Positions 25,420 to 35,669 of a stretch of 64,000 nucleotides of DNA are shown here, piece by piece. Below the pieces are notes generated by a model. That model was not told the DNA's origin, searched no databases, and was given only the letters and a program-made list of their open reading frames with translations. The stretch covers positions 3,224,001-3,288,000 of the forward strand of contig NZ_LAIR01000002.1 in assembly GCF_001247745.1 (NCBI RefSeq), written 5' to 3'. Source of the DNA: Luteipulveratus halotolerans. Its GTDB lineage: Bacteria > Actinomycetota > Actinomycetes > Actinomycetales > Dermatophilaceae. Made by a program: the position numbers and the translations under genes. The first letter of the stretch is position 1; each line of letters starts with the position of its first letter.

Positions 25420-26892
25420 ATGAGCATTCCGGTGGACCACGAGGCTGTGATCGTCGGCAGCGGGTTCTCCGGCATCGCGATGGCGATCGCGCTCAAGGCT
25501 GCCGGCCGTGACGACTTCACCATCCTCGAGAAGGCCGACGAGATCGGCGGCACCTGGCGTGAGAACCGCTACCCCGGCTGCGAGTGCGACGTCCCGGCCC
25601 ACCTGTACTCCTACTCCTTCGAGCTCAACCCGTACTGGTCGCAGACCTACGCGCCGGCCGACGAGATCCAGGACTATCTGCTCTACTGCGTCGAGAAGTA
25701 CGACATCCGTAGGCACGTGGAGTTCGACGCCACGGTGCAGGACGCGGCGTACGACGAGGAGACCGCCACCTGGACCGTCACCGTCGCGAGCTCGTGGGGC
25801 ACCCTGCGCACGATCCGCACCCGCACCCTGATCCTCGGCGTCGGCGCCCTGCACGAGCCGCACATCCCCGAGATCCCGGGCCTGGAGACATTCGCGGGCG
25901 AGCTGATGCACACCGCGACCTGGGACCCCGGCACGACCGTGCAGCGCAAGCACGTCGGGGTGATCGGCACGGGTTCGAGCGGGGTGCAGATCGTGCCGCC
26001 GCTCGCCGAGGACGCCGCCCACCTGACCGTCTTCCAGCGCACGCCCGCGTGGGTCATGCCCCGCCACAACAAGCCGTACGCCGACCGCGTCGTCGACACG
26101 TTCGAGGCCCGGCCCGCTGCGCTGGCGGCGCACCGCGCACGGCTCAAGGCGACGTCCGACCTGCGCGAGCGTGGTCTCACCAGCGCGCCGCGGGTGCTCA
26201 AGGCTGCATCACGGCTCGCGACCGACAACCTGCGCTCCGCCGTCAAGGACCCCGAGCTGCGGTCCGCGCTCACGCCCGACTACCCGATGGGCTGCAAGCG
26301 GGTGCTGCTGTCGAGCGACTACTACCCCGCGCTCGCCCGGCCCGACGTCACGCTCGAGACCGACCCGATCGACCACGTCGAGCGCGACGCGGTGGTGACG
26401 GCGTCCGGCGTACGCCACCCGGTCACGGTGCTCGTGCTGGCGACCGGTTTCGACCCGGTCGGGTCCTACCGCTACCTCGGCATCAAGGGCGCCGACGGCC
26501 ATCTGCTCAGCGACGACTGGGACCAAGGCGCCACGACCTACCTCGGCGTGACCGCACCGCACTTCCCCAACCTGTTCATGCTGCTCGGGCCCAACACGCT
26601 GCTCGGCCACACCTCCGACCTGCAGATGATCGAGGCGCAGGTCGGCCTGGTCATGAAGCTGCTCGCCGAGCGCGACCGACGCCAGGCCCGCGCGGTGGCG
26701 GTGCGCCCGCAGGTGGTGCCGGGCTTCCTGGCCGAGATCGACCGGCGTACGGCCAAGTCGGTCTGGCAGTCGGGATGTGCGGGCTGGTACCTCGACCGCA
26801 GCGGGCGCAACCGCACGCTGTGGCCGGGTTCGGTCAGTGAGTACGAACGGCGTACGACGCGCCCCGAGATGGTCGACTACGAGTTCGGCTGA
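25420..26892 (+). CDS. Flavin-containing Baeyer-Villiger-type monooxygenase
   Basis: A 490-residue FAD/NADPH enzyme that inserts oxygen next to ketones or oxidises related substrates. The FAD motif GSGFSGIAMA is near residue 13, the Baeyer-Villiger fingerprint FAGELMHTATW near 158-168, the NADPH motif GTGSSGVQIVP near 184, and LVLATGFDP near 340. I chose ATG 25420 because it places the FAD motif at the usual distance from the start. Substrate is not predictable. It converges on and overlaps the MFS gene by 16 bases. Confidence 0.93.
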   Translation: MSIPVDHEAVIVGSGFSGIAMAIALKAAGRDDFTILEKADEIGGTWRENRYPGCECDVPAHLYSYSFELNPYWSQTYAPADEIQDYLLYCVEKYDIRRHVEFDATVQDAAYDEETATWTVTVASSWGTLRTIRTRTLILGVGALHEPHIPEIPGLETFAGELMHTATWDPGTTVQRKHVGVIGTGSSGVQIVPPLAEDAAHLTVFQRTPAWVMPRHNKPYADRVVDTFEARPAALAAHRARLKATSDLRERGLTSAPRVLKAASRLATDNLRSAVKDPELRSALTPDYPMGCKRVLLSSDYYPALARPDVTLETDPIDHVERDAVVTASGVRHPVTVLVLATGFDPVGSYRYLGIKGADGHLLSDDWDQGATTYLGVTAPHFPNLFMLLGPNTLLGHTSDLQMIEAQVGLVMKLLAERDRRQARAVAVRPQVVPGFLAEIDRRTAKSVWQSGCAGWYLDRSGRNRTLWPGSVSEYERRTTRPEMVDYEFG

Positions 26893-28583
26893 CGCTCGTC
26901 GAGGACGTCCTCGTCGGTGAGGTCGTGGTGGGCCACGCGCTCGCGTCCGAGCAGCAGCGCGACGCCGGTCGCGACCAGGGCGGCGATCGCCGCACCGACG
27001 AACACCGTCTGCACCTGGACGACGCCGGCCTCGCGGACCTGGTCGCCCGTCGGGTTGGGCAGGGCCTGGATCTTGGCGTAGAACCGGTGCAGCCCGATCG
27101 CAGTCAGCAGACCGAGGCCGACGACCATGCCGATCATGCGCGCCACGACGACCAGCGCCGACGCCACGCCGTGGTGGGTCTGCGGGGCGTCCGCGAGCGC
27201 CGCGTCGTTGACGGGCGCGATCGCCAGGCCGATACCGAAACCGACGACGACCAGCACGATGGTCGAGAGCACGTCGTCGAGTGAGCCCTGGCCCCAGCGC
27301 GACATCAGGCCGAGGCCGACCGCGGCGAGCGCGAGCCCGGGCGCGGCCACCAGACCCGGGCCGTAGCGGCGCAGCAGCCAGCCACCGGCGAGCGCACCGA
27401 CCGGCACAGCGACCAGGAAGCGCACGAGCACGAGGGCGGCGTCGGTCTGGTCCTCGGTGCCCGTCAGGCGCGCGAGCACGGGGATGTCGACCACGATCGC
27501 GACGATCGCCGTGCCGACCATGAGCGACACGATCAGTGCCGGCAGCACCCGGCCCTGGACGACGCCCTGGGCGATCAGCGGCTCGCGGGCGGTGCGGTGG
27601 CGTACGAGGTAGAGCAGTGCCGCGACGGCCGCGACCGGCAGCAGCCACCAGCCGAGCGGGCCGACGACCTGCTTCTCGGGGTTGGCCGACGCGAACGTCA
27701 GCACCAACGACCCCAGCGCCACCGTGATGAGAGCCGCCCCGATCAGGTCGGCCTTGCGCAGCACCGGCCACCACAGCGGCACCGACACGACGACGGTGAT
27801 CGCGAGGGCGATCGCGCCCCACAGACCGATCTGGGTGTACAGACGTGACGTGTGACCGGCGTACGGGACGAACGGCTCGCCGTAGGTGATGTCGGTGACG
27901 AGCCGGTCGGGTGCCCACAGCGCCAGGCCGAGGAGTACGACGGTCGCGAGCGCCGCGAGGGACGACGCGATCACCCACCACTGGTGCCGCGTCGAGTGCG
28001 GCGTCGAACGCTCACCTCGACCACCGACGACCCGGATGATCAGACCGAGCACGACTCCGGCGATCACGTTGATCCAGAAGATCATGCGCCAGTCCCAGAC
28101 CGCCAGGATCAGGGCACCGAGCAGCGGACCGAGCACGCTGCCGATCTCCTGCACCGCGCCGACGACTCCGAGCGGGGTGCCGCGCTTGCCGGGCGGCCAC
28201 AGGTCGGCGACCAGCGCGAGCGTGGCGGGGACGAGCCCTCCGCCGCCGATGCCCTGCAGCACGCGTCCGGTGACGAGCACGGGCAGCTCGACGGCGAGCG
28301 CCGTGATCGCCGAGCCGACCACGAACAACGCGAGGCATGCGACCAGAACCCGTTGGCGCGCAACAAGATCCGCGAGCCGACCGATCAGCGGCAGCACCGC
28401 GATGTAGCCGAGCAGGAAGCCGGAGATGATCGGCGTGGCCTTCTGCAGGGCGTCGATGCCCAGGCCCACGCCCGACATCATGTCCTCGAGCGCGAGGACG
28501 ACGACGTAGGTGTCAGCGGCTGCGAGCGCGACGGCGATCGACGCCGTCGCGAGCAGCGCCTCAGGCCGGCGGCTTGATGTCAA
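26877..28583 (-). CDS. MFS efflux transporter, P55-like
   Basis: A 568-residue transporter with about 14 helices. MFS motif A appears as GRLADLVARQRV near residue 67 and motif C as GAVQEIGSVLGPLLGA near 140. The gene begins at TTG 28583, inside the last codons of the lipoprotein gene (23-base overlap), which shows tight coupling. A 14-helix MFS pump encoded just after an LprG/LppX-type lipoprotein is the arrangement of Rv1411c-Rv1410c (lprG-p55) in Mycobacterium tuberculosis, which moves triacylated lipids to the cell surface. The same job here is inference from order and family. Confidence 0.85.
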   Translation of the reverse strand: MTSSRRPEALLATASIAVALAAADTYVVVLALEDMMSGVGLGIDALQKATPIISGFLLGYIAVLPLIGRLADLVARQRVLVACLALFVVGSAITALAVELPVLVTGRVLQGIGGGGLVPATLALVADLWPPGKRGTPLGVVGAVQEIGSVLGPLLGALILAVWDWRMIFWINVIAGVVLGLIIRVVGGRGERSTPHSTRHQWWVIASSLAALATVVLLGLALWAPDRLVTDITYGEPFVPYAGHTSRLYTQIGLWGAIALAITVVVSVPLWWPVLRKADLIGAALITVALGSLVLTFASANPEKQVVGPLGWWLLPVAAVAALLYLVRHRTAREPLIAQGVVQGRVLPALIVSLMVGTAIVAIVVDIPVLARLTGTEDQTDAALVLVRFLVAVPVGALAGGWLLRRYGPGLVAAPGLALAAVGLGLMSRWGQGSLDDVLSTIVLVVVGFGIGLAIAPVNDAALADAPQTHHGVASALVVVARMIGMVVGLGLLTAIGLHRFYAKIQALPNPTGDQVREAGVVQVQTVFVGAAIAALVATGVALLLGRERVAHHDLTDEDVLDERQPNS

Positions 28584-29292
28584 CCGTCTCGCCGTACTTG
28601 TCGAGCTTGAGGGTGTAGGTCGAGGTCGCGTCGTTGTAGAACTGGCCCGTCAGCGTCATGGTGCGGACCTCGTTGGACTGCGTGATCTCGTACGCGGCCT
28701 TGTACTGCACCGACGGGTCGCCGATCGTCAGCACGCTGGTGACGTCCTGACCGCTGAGGGTGCCGTTGACGACCTTGACCACGTCGCTGCCCGCACGCTT
28801 GTCGGCACCGAAGGCGGGGTTCTGGGTCTTGGGCAGCAGCGTCGAGAGGCCCTTGTCGGTCGAGAACAGCACGGCCGGGTCGGGGGCGCCGTAGTCGGAC
28901 GGCTTGATCGTGCGCATGTCGGGCCAGATCGGCAGCTTGGCCCAGACCTTGCCGCCGGTCGCGACGACCGGGACGTCGGCCTGGATGCCGGCGAGCTGAG
29001 CCTTGAGCGAGCCCTTGAACGCCGGGGCGTGGGTGCCGTCGCCCTCGCCGCCGAGCACACCGCTGGCCTTGGCCGGGACGCCCTGCGAGGTCAGCACCAG
29101 GTGCATCGAGCTGGCCTTGTCCATCACCTGCTTGGCGGCGGCCAGGCGCTGCTGCGGGGTCTCGGACGCGGCCGACGAGCCGCCGTCGGTGCCCTTCTTG
29201 GAGTCGGCGCCGCTGCTGCACGCTGCGGACAGCGCGAGTACAGCCAGGGCTGCCGCGACGGGGCGGGTGGCGCGAGGCGTCCGCAAGGGCAT
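28561..29292 (-). CDS. LprG/LppX-family lipoprotein
   Basis: A 243-residue lipoprotein with the lipobox LSAAC. The mature part has the half-barrel pattern of the LppX/LprAFG family: KQVMDKASSMHLVLTSQG, FKGSLKAQLAG, VPVVATGGKVWAKLP and TYTLKLDKYGETVDIKPP. Members carry lipids in a hydrophobic pocket across the envelope. I chose ATG 29292 since it gives the normal signal peptide; the longer frame has none. It is the first gene of a pair with the MFS transporter. Confidence 0.85.
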   Translation of the reverse strand: MPLRTPRATRPVAAALAVLALSAACSSGADSKKGTDGGSSAASETPQQRLAAAKQVMDKASSMHLVLTSQGVPAKASGVLGGEGDGTHAPAFKGSLKAQLAGIQADVPVVATGGKVWAKLPIWPDMRTIKPSDYGAPDPAVLFSTDKGLSTLLPKTQNPAFGADKRAGSDVVKVVNGTLSGQDVTSVLTIGDPSVQYKAAYEITQSNEVRTMTLTGQFYNDATSTYTLKLDKYGETVDIKPPA

Positions 29293-29413
29293 CGTGGAAC
29301 CTATCTGTCGTCGGTCATTCACCGGGTGCGAGCACAGCATGCCTGCCCCGGGTGCAGGAGCAGGATGACAGGTCGCGCCGGGCTTGCGACGTGATTGGTG
29401 GCGAGTCGGTTCC

Positions 29414-30088
29414 TCAGGTGTCGCTCAGGGTGCGTGCCTCGGCGGACGCGGCGAGCGCCCGGCGTACCCAGGCAGGCTCGACGCCGTAGCGCTGGCTCGG
29501 GATCAACCGCCCGGCAGCACAGTCCTCGACCAGCGCCGCGAGACGCCGCTCACGGGTCTCGGCGCGCTTGGCGCCCAGCACCCAGCCGGTCGCGATCCGG
29601 CGATATCCCGGTGTCGCGGCGTCCCAGAACGCGGACGCCGCCGGGTCGGACCGCAGCAGCGCGTCGGCCTCCGGCGGCAGGGTCTGCGGGGCCTTCTCGT
29701 AGGTGTAGACGCGCTCACGCTCGGGGCTGCGCGCTTCGTACGCAGCCAGGCCGGCCGGGTGCATCCGCCCCTGCTCGATCAGGCGCTCGACGGTGGCGAG
29801 GTTGACCGCGCTCCAGTTGCTGGACGCCTTGCGCGGGCTCCAGCGCTGACGTCGCGAGTCGTCGTCAAGGGGCTGCGACACGCTGTCGATCCAGCCGAAG
29901 CACAACGCCTCGACGACCGCGGCCTTCCAGGTGAGGCCCCGGTCGGCCACGTGCTTCTTGTGCAGGCCCATCCACAGCTCGGGCTCGCTCGCGTGGTGCT
30001 GCTCGAGCCACGCCCGCCACTCGGCTGCGTCGGCGAAGAACAGAGCCGGGCGCTCGGGCGTCCCGCCTGGTGTGCCCGGACCGCTCAT
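29414..30088 (-). CDS. YdeI/OmpD-associated family protein
   Basis: A 224-residue soluble protein. It matches the family with FFADAAEWRAWLEQHHASE near the start, ELWMGLHKKH, ALCFGWIDSVSQPLDDDSRRQRW in the middle and QTLPPEADALL later. Family members have been tied to resistance to cationic peptides in enteric bacteria, and are common in actinobacteria without a known role. ATG 30088 is chosen as it lies just ahead of the conserved part. It stands alone, divergent from the hydrolase. Confidence 0.8.
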   Translation of the reverse strand: MSGPGTPGGTPERPALFFADAAEWRAWLEQHHASEPELWMGLHKKHVADRGLTWKAAVVEALCFGWIDSVSQPLDDDSRRQRWSPRKASSNWSAVNLATVERLIEQGRMHPAGLAAYEARSPERERVYTYEKAPQTLPPEADALLRSDPAASAFWDAATPGYRRIATGWVLGAKRAETRERRLAALVEDCAAGRLIPSQRYGVEPAWVRRALAASAEARTLSDT

Positions 30089-30192
30089 ACGCCACAGGGT
30101 GCCAGCGAGGTGTGACAGCGGTCGACGATCACAGGAGATCGGCCGGTCGACTTTGACTACCCGTTGGTAACCGCCGTGGTTGGCTGTCCCGC

Positions 30193-31043
30193 ATGCCGCT
30201 GACCCTCCTCCGCCACGAGGTGACCGTGGCCGACGGCGCCCGGCTGTCGGCGTACGTCCACGCACCTCGCGGGCTCCCCTCGACCGCTCCCACCGTGGTG
30301 CTCGCGCACGGCTGGGTGCTGAGCTATCGCTCGTGGCTTCCGGTGATGCGGCTGCTCGCCGAGCGCGGCGACCTTCGTGTGGTGGCCTGGGACCAGCGGG
30401 GCCACGGCGCTCGACCTACGCCGGTGGCTCGCTGCGCCCGCGCGGTGAGACGGTGCGTGCCCTCGGCGACGACCTGGCCGCGGTGGTCGACGAGCTCGTG
30501 CCCGCCGACTCCCCGCTGCATCTGGGCGGGCACTCGATGGGCGGGATGACGGTGATGGCCTACGCGGGCAGCCACCCCGATGAGTTCACCCGCCGGCTGC
30601 GCCGGGTGCTGCTGGCATCGACCGCGATCAGTGGCGTACGCCGCAAGGGGCTCCCGCTCGAACGCCGTGTGGGCGCCCTCGCCAACCGCGTCCCGGGTCG
30701 GATGCGCCTGATCCCGGCGACGGCGGCGGCGCGACAGTTCGGGTCCGCCTCGGCGCCGGCGGACGTCGCGGCCCTGCTGGCGATGCTGCGGACGTCACGG
30801 GTCGCCGCCTACAGCTCGTACTTCTCGGCGCTGCTCGACCACGACGAGAGCCGCGCTGCTCAGACCCTGTCGCTGGTGCCGGTCACCGTCGTGACAGGCA
30901 CGAGCGACACGATCCTGCCGCACCGCGTGTCCGAGCGTGCGGCAGCCGCGATCCCGGGCGCCGAGCTGCACGTCCTCGACAGCGTCGGGCACATGACGCC
31001 GTACGAGGTGCCCGACCTGCTGGTCCGCGCGCTCGTGCCCTGA
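30193..31043 (+). pseudogene. Alpha/beta hydrolase, frameshifted
   Basis: The gene starts at ATG 30193 (MPLTLLRHEVTVADG) and runs to VVAWDQRGHG, where a one-base deletion around 30412-30416 shifts the frame; the rest continues in another frame from RSTYAGGSLRPRGETV to the stop at 31043. Joined, it is a full-length hydrolase of about 284 residues with oxyanion HGW, nucleophile GHSMGG, Asp in GTSDTILP and His in DSVGHMTP. Substrate is unknown. All catalytic residues survive, so a recent mutation or a sequence error is equally possible. Confidence 0.8.
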
Positions 31044-31061
31044 CCGCGGCGGCCGACCCGG

Positions 31062-31622
31062 TCAGCGGCCGATGGACAGGCGCTGCCAGGTCTTGGCGCC
31101 GACCACACCGTCGGCGGCCAGGCCGACCATGCGCTGGTAGCGACGCACCTCACGCTCGGTGTTGCCCCCGAACACGCCGTCGGAGGACAGCCCCGAGCTG
31201 AAGCGGGCGTTGAGCGCCATCTGAAGGTCCTGGACCTCGGTGCGGCGCGAACCCCGGCGCAGCGTCACCTTGTGGGCGGGATGGGCGATCAGCGCACACC
31301 ACGTCTTGGGGCCGACGATGCCGTCGGTCGTCAGGGCGCAGCGCACCTGGAAGTGGCGTACGAGCGCGACGGTCTTGCGGTCGTACAGCGGCAGCAGCGA
31401 CCCGTACGACGGGTTGTAGCCGTTCATCTTCAACCACGACTTCAGCAGCAGCACGTTCTCGCGATGCCGTACGCCGGGGCGCAGCTTGGGGTAGCGGAAC
31501 CCGCCCGCCTCAGCGGACGAGGCGACACCGATCCCGACGGCGGCGGCGACCGCAGTGGCGCCGACGCCGGCCAGGAGGGTGCGGCGGCCGATCGTGGGGA
31601 TGGGGTGGTGGTGCTCGGTCAT
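31062..31622 (-). CDS. Secreted peptidoglycan-binding protein
   Basis: A 186-residue exported protein. The N-terminus has GRRTLLAGVGATAVAAAVG, a twin-Arg-like signal ending near SAEAGG. Two peptidoglycan-binding type-1 repeats follow: LLLKSWLKMNGY to DGIVGPKTWCALIAH, and VQDLQMALNARF to DGVVGAKTWQRL. There is no catalytic domain. It probably decorates the wall or guides a separate hydrolase. Confidence 0.85.
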   Translation of the reverse strand: MTEHHHPIPTIGRRTLLAGVGATAVAAAVGIGVASSAEAGGFRYPKLRPGVRHRENVLLLKSWLKMNGYNPSYGSLLPLYDRKTVALVRHFQVRCALTTDGIVGPKTWCALIAHPAHKVTLRRGSRRTEVQDLQMALNARFSSGLSSDGVFGGNTEREVRRYQRMVGLAADGVVGAKTWQRLSIGR

Positions 31623-31714
31623 CAGCTCATCCTTGTCTCGTCGAGATTTGCAACCGCTAATCGGTCACTCCACCCACGACGAGCCCCACCCTGGTTCGGG
31701 TTCCATCCGCTCAC

Positions 31715-31806
31715 CTCTTCGCCGAGAGGCCCACTTCGCGCCGAGAGGCCTAGGCGTTGGGGCCGGACGTGTGGTCCGCTCGCTGACAAGTGGGCCTCTC
31801 GCCGAG
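31715..31806. repeat. Left nested palindromic repeat beside the nuclease gene
   Basis: CGCCGAGAGGCCCACTT (31720-31736) pairs with AAGTGGGCCTCTCGCCG (31788-31804) over 16 of 17 bases. A second GCGCCGAGAGGCC (31738-31750) lies inside, and a degraded partner for it (GTGGTCCGCTCGC) lies at about 31771-31783. The order, outer arm, inner arm, loop, inner arm, outer arm, equals that of the repeat after the nuclease gene at 32780-32872. It lies 54 bases before the nuclease start. Confidence 0.8.
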
Positions 31807-31859
31807 CGCTGTGGACAACCCGGCGAGTGGCGCCCGCGCTGCTGCCACTCTGTGCAGCC

Positions 31860-32777
31860 ATGGAGCACGAGCCGCTGAGAAAGCTCCTGGTGCCGACGCG
31901 TGCGCACCAGGCGATGAACGACGGCGCCCACGTCCGACTGCGACGCGGGCTCTACGTCCCGCGCGCGGCGTTCGACGAGCTCACCGCGGCCGAACGTCTC
32001 CAGCTCGCGGCGTACGCCGTGGATCACGCCGCGCAGGGAGCACACACCTTCTCCCATCACGCGGCAGCAGCGTTGTGGGACCTGCCGATCGTCGGCACCT
32101 GGCCAACCCTCGTCGAGCGCACGACTTCCGCTGGGAGCAAAGGACGTTCACCCGGCGCTCGAAGGCGTCGGCGCGAGGCGGAGCCTGCGCCGGTCGAGCA
32201 TCGCGGGCTGCTGGTCACCTCCCCCGCTCGTACCGTCATCGACCTCGCCCGCGAGGCACGCCTCGAGTCCGCGCTCGCCACCGCAGATCATGCGCTCCGA
32301 CTCGGGCTGTGCAGCCGATCGGACCTGCGCGCAGAGGTCGAGGCCCTGGCCAAAGGCGCGCGCGGCAAGCGCAAGGCGACGCTCGTCGTACACCTCGCAG
32401 ATCCGTTGTCCGAGTCGGTCGGCGAGTCCCTCAGCCGCGCCAGGATGTTCCAGCTCAACGTGCCTCGGCCGGCGCTGCAGACGACGTTCAGCGACGAAGA
32501 CGGCCTGATCGGCCGGGTCGACTTCTGGTGGGAGGAGCTCGGTCTGATCGGGGAGTTCGACGGCCGGGTGAAGTACGGCGTCGACGACGACGAGTCGCCC
32601 ACCCAGGCGGGCGAGCGGCTCTGGCGCGAGAAGCGTCGCGAGGACCGCCTGCGTGGTGGCGGTCGGCGGCGCGTCGGTCGCTGGGTGTGGGCGGATGCGC
32701 TCGACCTCGAACGCTTCCGCCAGGTGCTCCTACGCCTCGGCGTGCGTGATACCGGCGCCGACTCATGGGCCGCCTGA
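31860..32777 (+). CDS. AbiEi-like N-terminal domain with DUF559-type PD-(D/E)XK nuclease
   Basis: A 305-residue protein. Residues 1-80 resemble the winged-helix start of AbiEi-type regulators (RLRRGLYVPR, FSHHAAAALWDLP). VTSPARTVIDLAR follows near residue 119. The C-terminal third is a nuclease of the Vsr/DUF559 kind: Glu190, Asp221 in GRVDFWWEE, then Glu232-x-Asp234 and Lys238 in GEFDGRVKY, and EKRREDRLR. These residues fit a metal-dependent DNA endonuclease. No toxin gene of the AbiEii type is next to it. It is tightly framed by two related palindromic repeats, which suggests a mobile or repeat-processing unit. Substrate and role are unknown. Confidence 0.8.
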   Translation: MEHEPLRKLLVPTRAHQAMNDGAHVRLRRGLYVPRAAFDELTAAERLQLAAYAVDHAAQGAHTFSHHAAAALWDLPIVGTWPTLVERTTSAGSKGRSPGARRRRREAEPAPVEHRGLLVTSPARTVIDLAREARLESALATADHALRLGLCSRSDLRAEVEALAKGARGKRKATLVVHLADPLSESVGESLSRARMFQLNVPRPALQTTFSDEDGLIGRVDFWWEELGLIGEFDGRVKYGVDDDESPTQAGERLWREKRREDRLRGGGRRRVGRWVWADALDLERFRQVLLRLGVRDTGADSWAA

Positions 32778-32779
32778 CC

Positions 32780-32872
32780 TTCTCGCCGAGAGGCACAGAA
32801 CGCGCCGAGAGGACCACTCGTTGGGCTGCAACAAGTGGTCCTCTCGGCGCTGAGTGGGCCTCTCGGCGAGAA
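32780..32872. repeat. Right nested palindromic repeat beside the nuclease gene
   Basis: The outer arms TTCTCGCCGAGAGGC (32780-32794) and 32858-32872 pair perfectly over 15 bases. The inner arms GCGCCGAGAGGACCACT (32802-32818) and 32834-32850 pair perfectly over 17 bases. Equal seven-base spacers separate inner and outer arms on both sides and a 15-base loop is in the centre. It starts three bases after the nuclease stop. It could act as a terminator between the nuclease gene and clpB, but the two-tier symmetry exceeds what a terminator needs. Confidence 0.9.
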
Positions 32873-32882
32873 AGGGTAGGGA

Positions 32883-35450
<2,568 letters not shown>

Positions 35451-35555
35451 GGTGTCGTCTCCCCTTGATCGTCGTCAGTGGATGCCGTACGCCGGGCAGC
35501 GCGTTCTCGTGGACAGCCTGCCCAGCATACCGTCACTCTTGTCAACGCCCACAGA

Positions 35556-35576
35556 GTTGAGTCCATTCCGCTCAAG
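35556..35576. promoter_or_regulatory. HAIR operator (HspR site) upstream of clpB
   Basis: Read on the clpB strand: CTTGAGC, seven bases, ACTCAAC. The HspR-associated inverted repeat consensus is CTTGAGT-N7-ACTCAAG, so 12 of 14 defined bases match. It lies about 105 bases before the clpB start. A TTGACA follows it on the same strand and may belong to the promoter. Confidence 0.75.
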
Positions 35577-35616
35577 TTTGTGCTCGGTGCATCACCTGAG
35601 CGGCGCCCGGCCGGAG

Positions 35617-35658
35617 ACGACGAGGCCTCGGACCGCTGGCGGTCCGAGGCCTCGTCGT
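35617..35658 (-). terminator. Strong hairpin terminator after the subtilisin-like protease
   Basis: A perfect 19-base stem (35617-35635 with 35640-35658) and a CTGG loop lies 11 bases beyond the protease stop codon and before the clpB operator. No U-run follows, as often in actinobacteria. It should insulate clpB from the protease transcript. Confidence 0.8.
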
Positions 35659-35669
35659 GCGCTGCTCGG

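Noticed and set aside
32780..32872. Right nested palindrome as an ordinary terminator only
   Set aside because: It probably stops transcription too, but the twin with the same order upstream of the nuclease gene is not explained by that.
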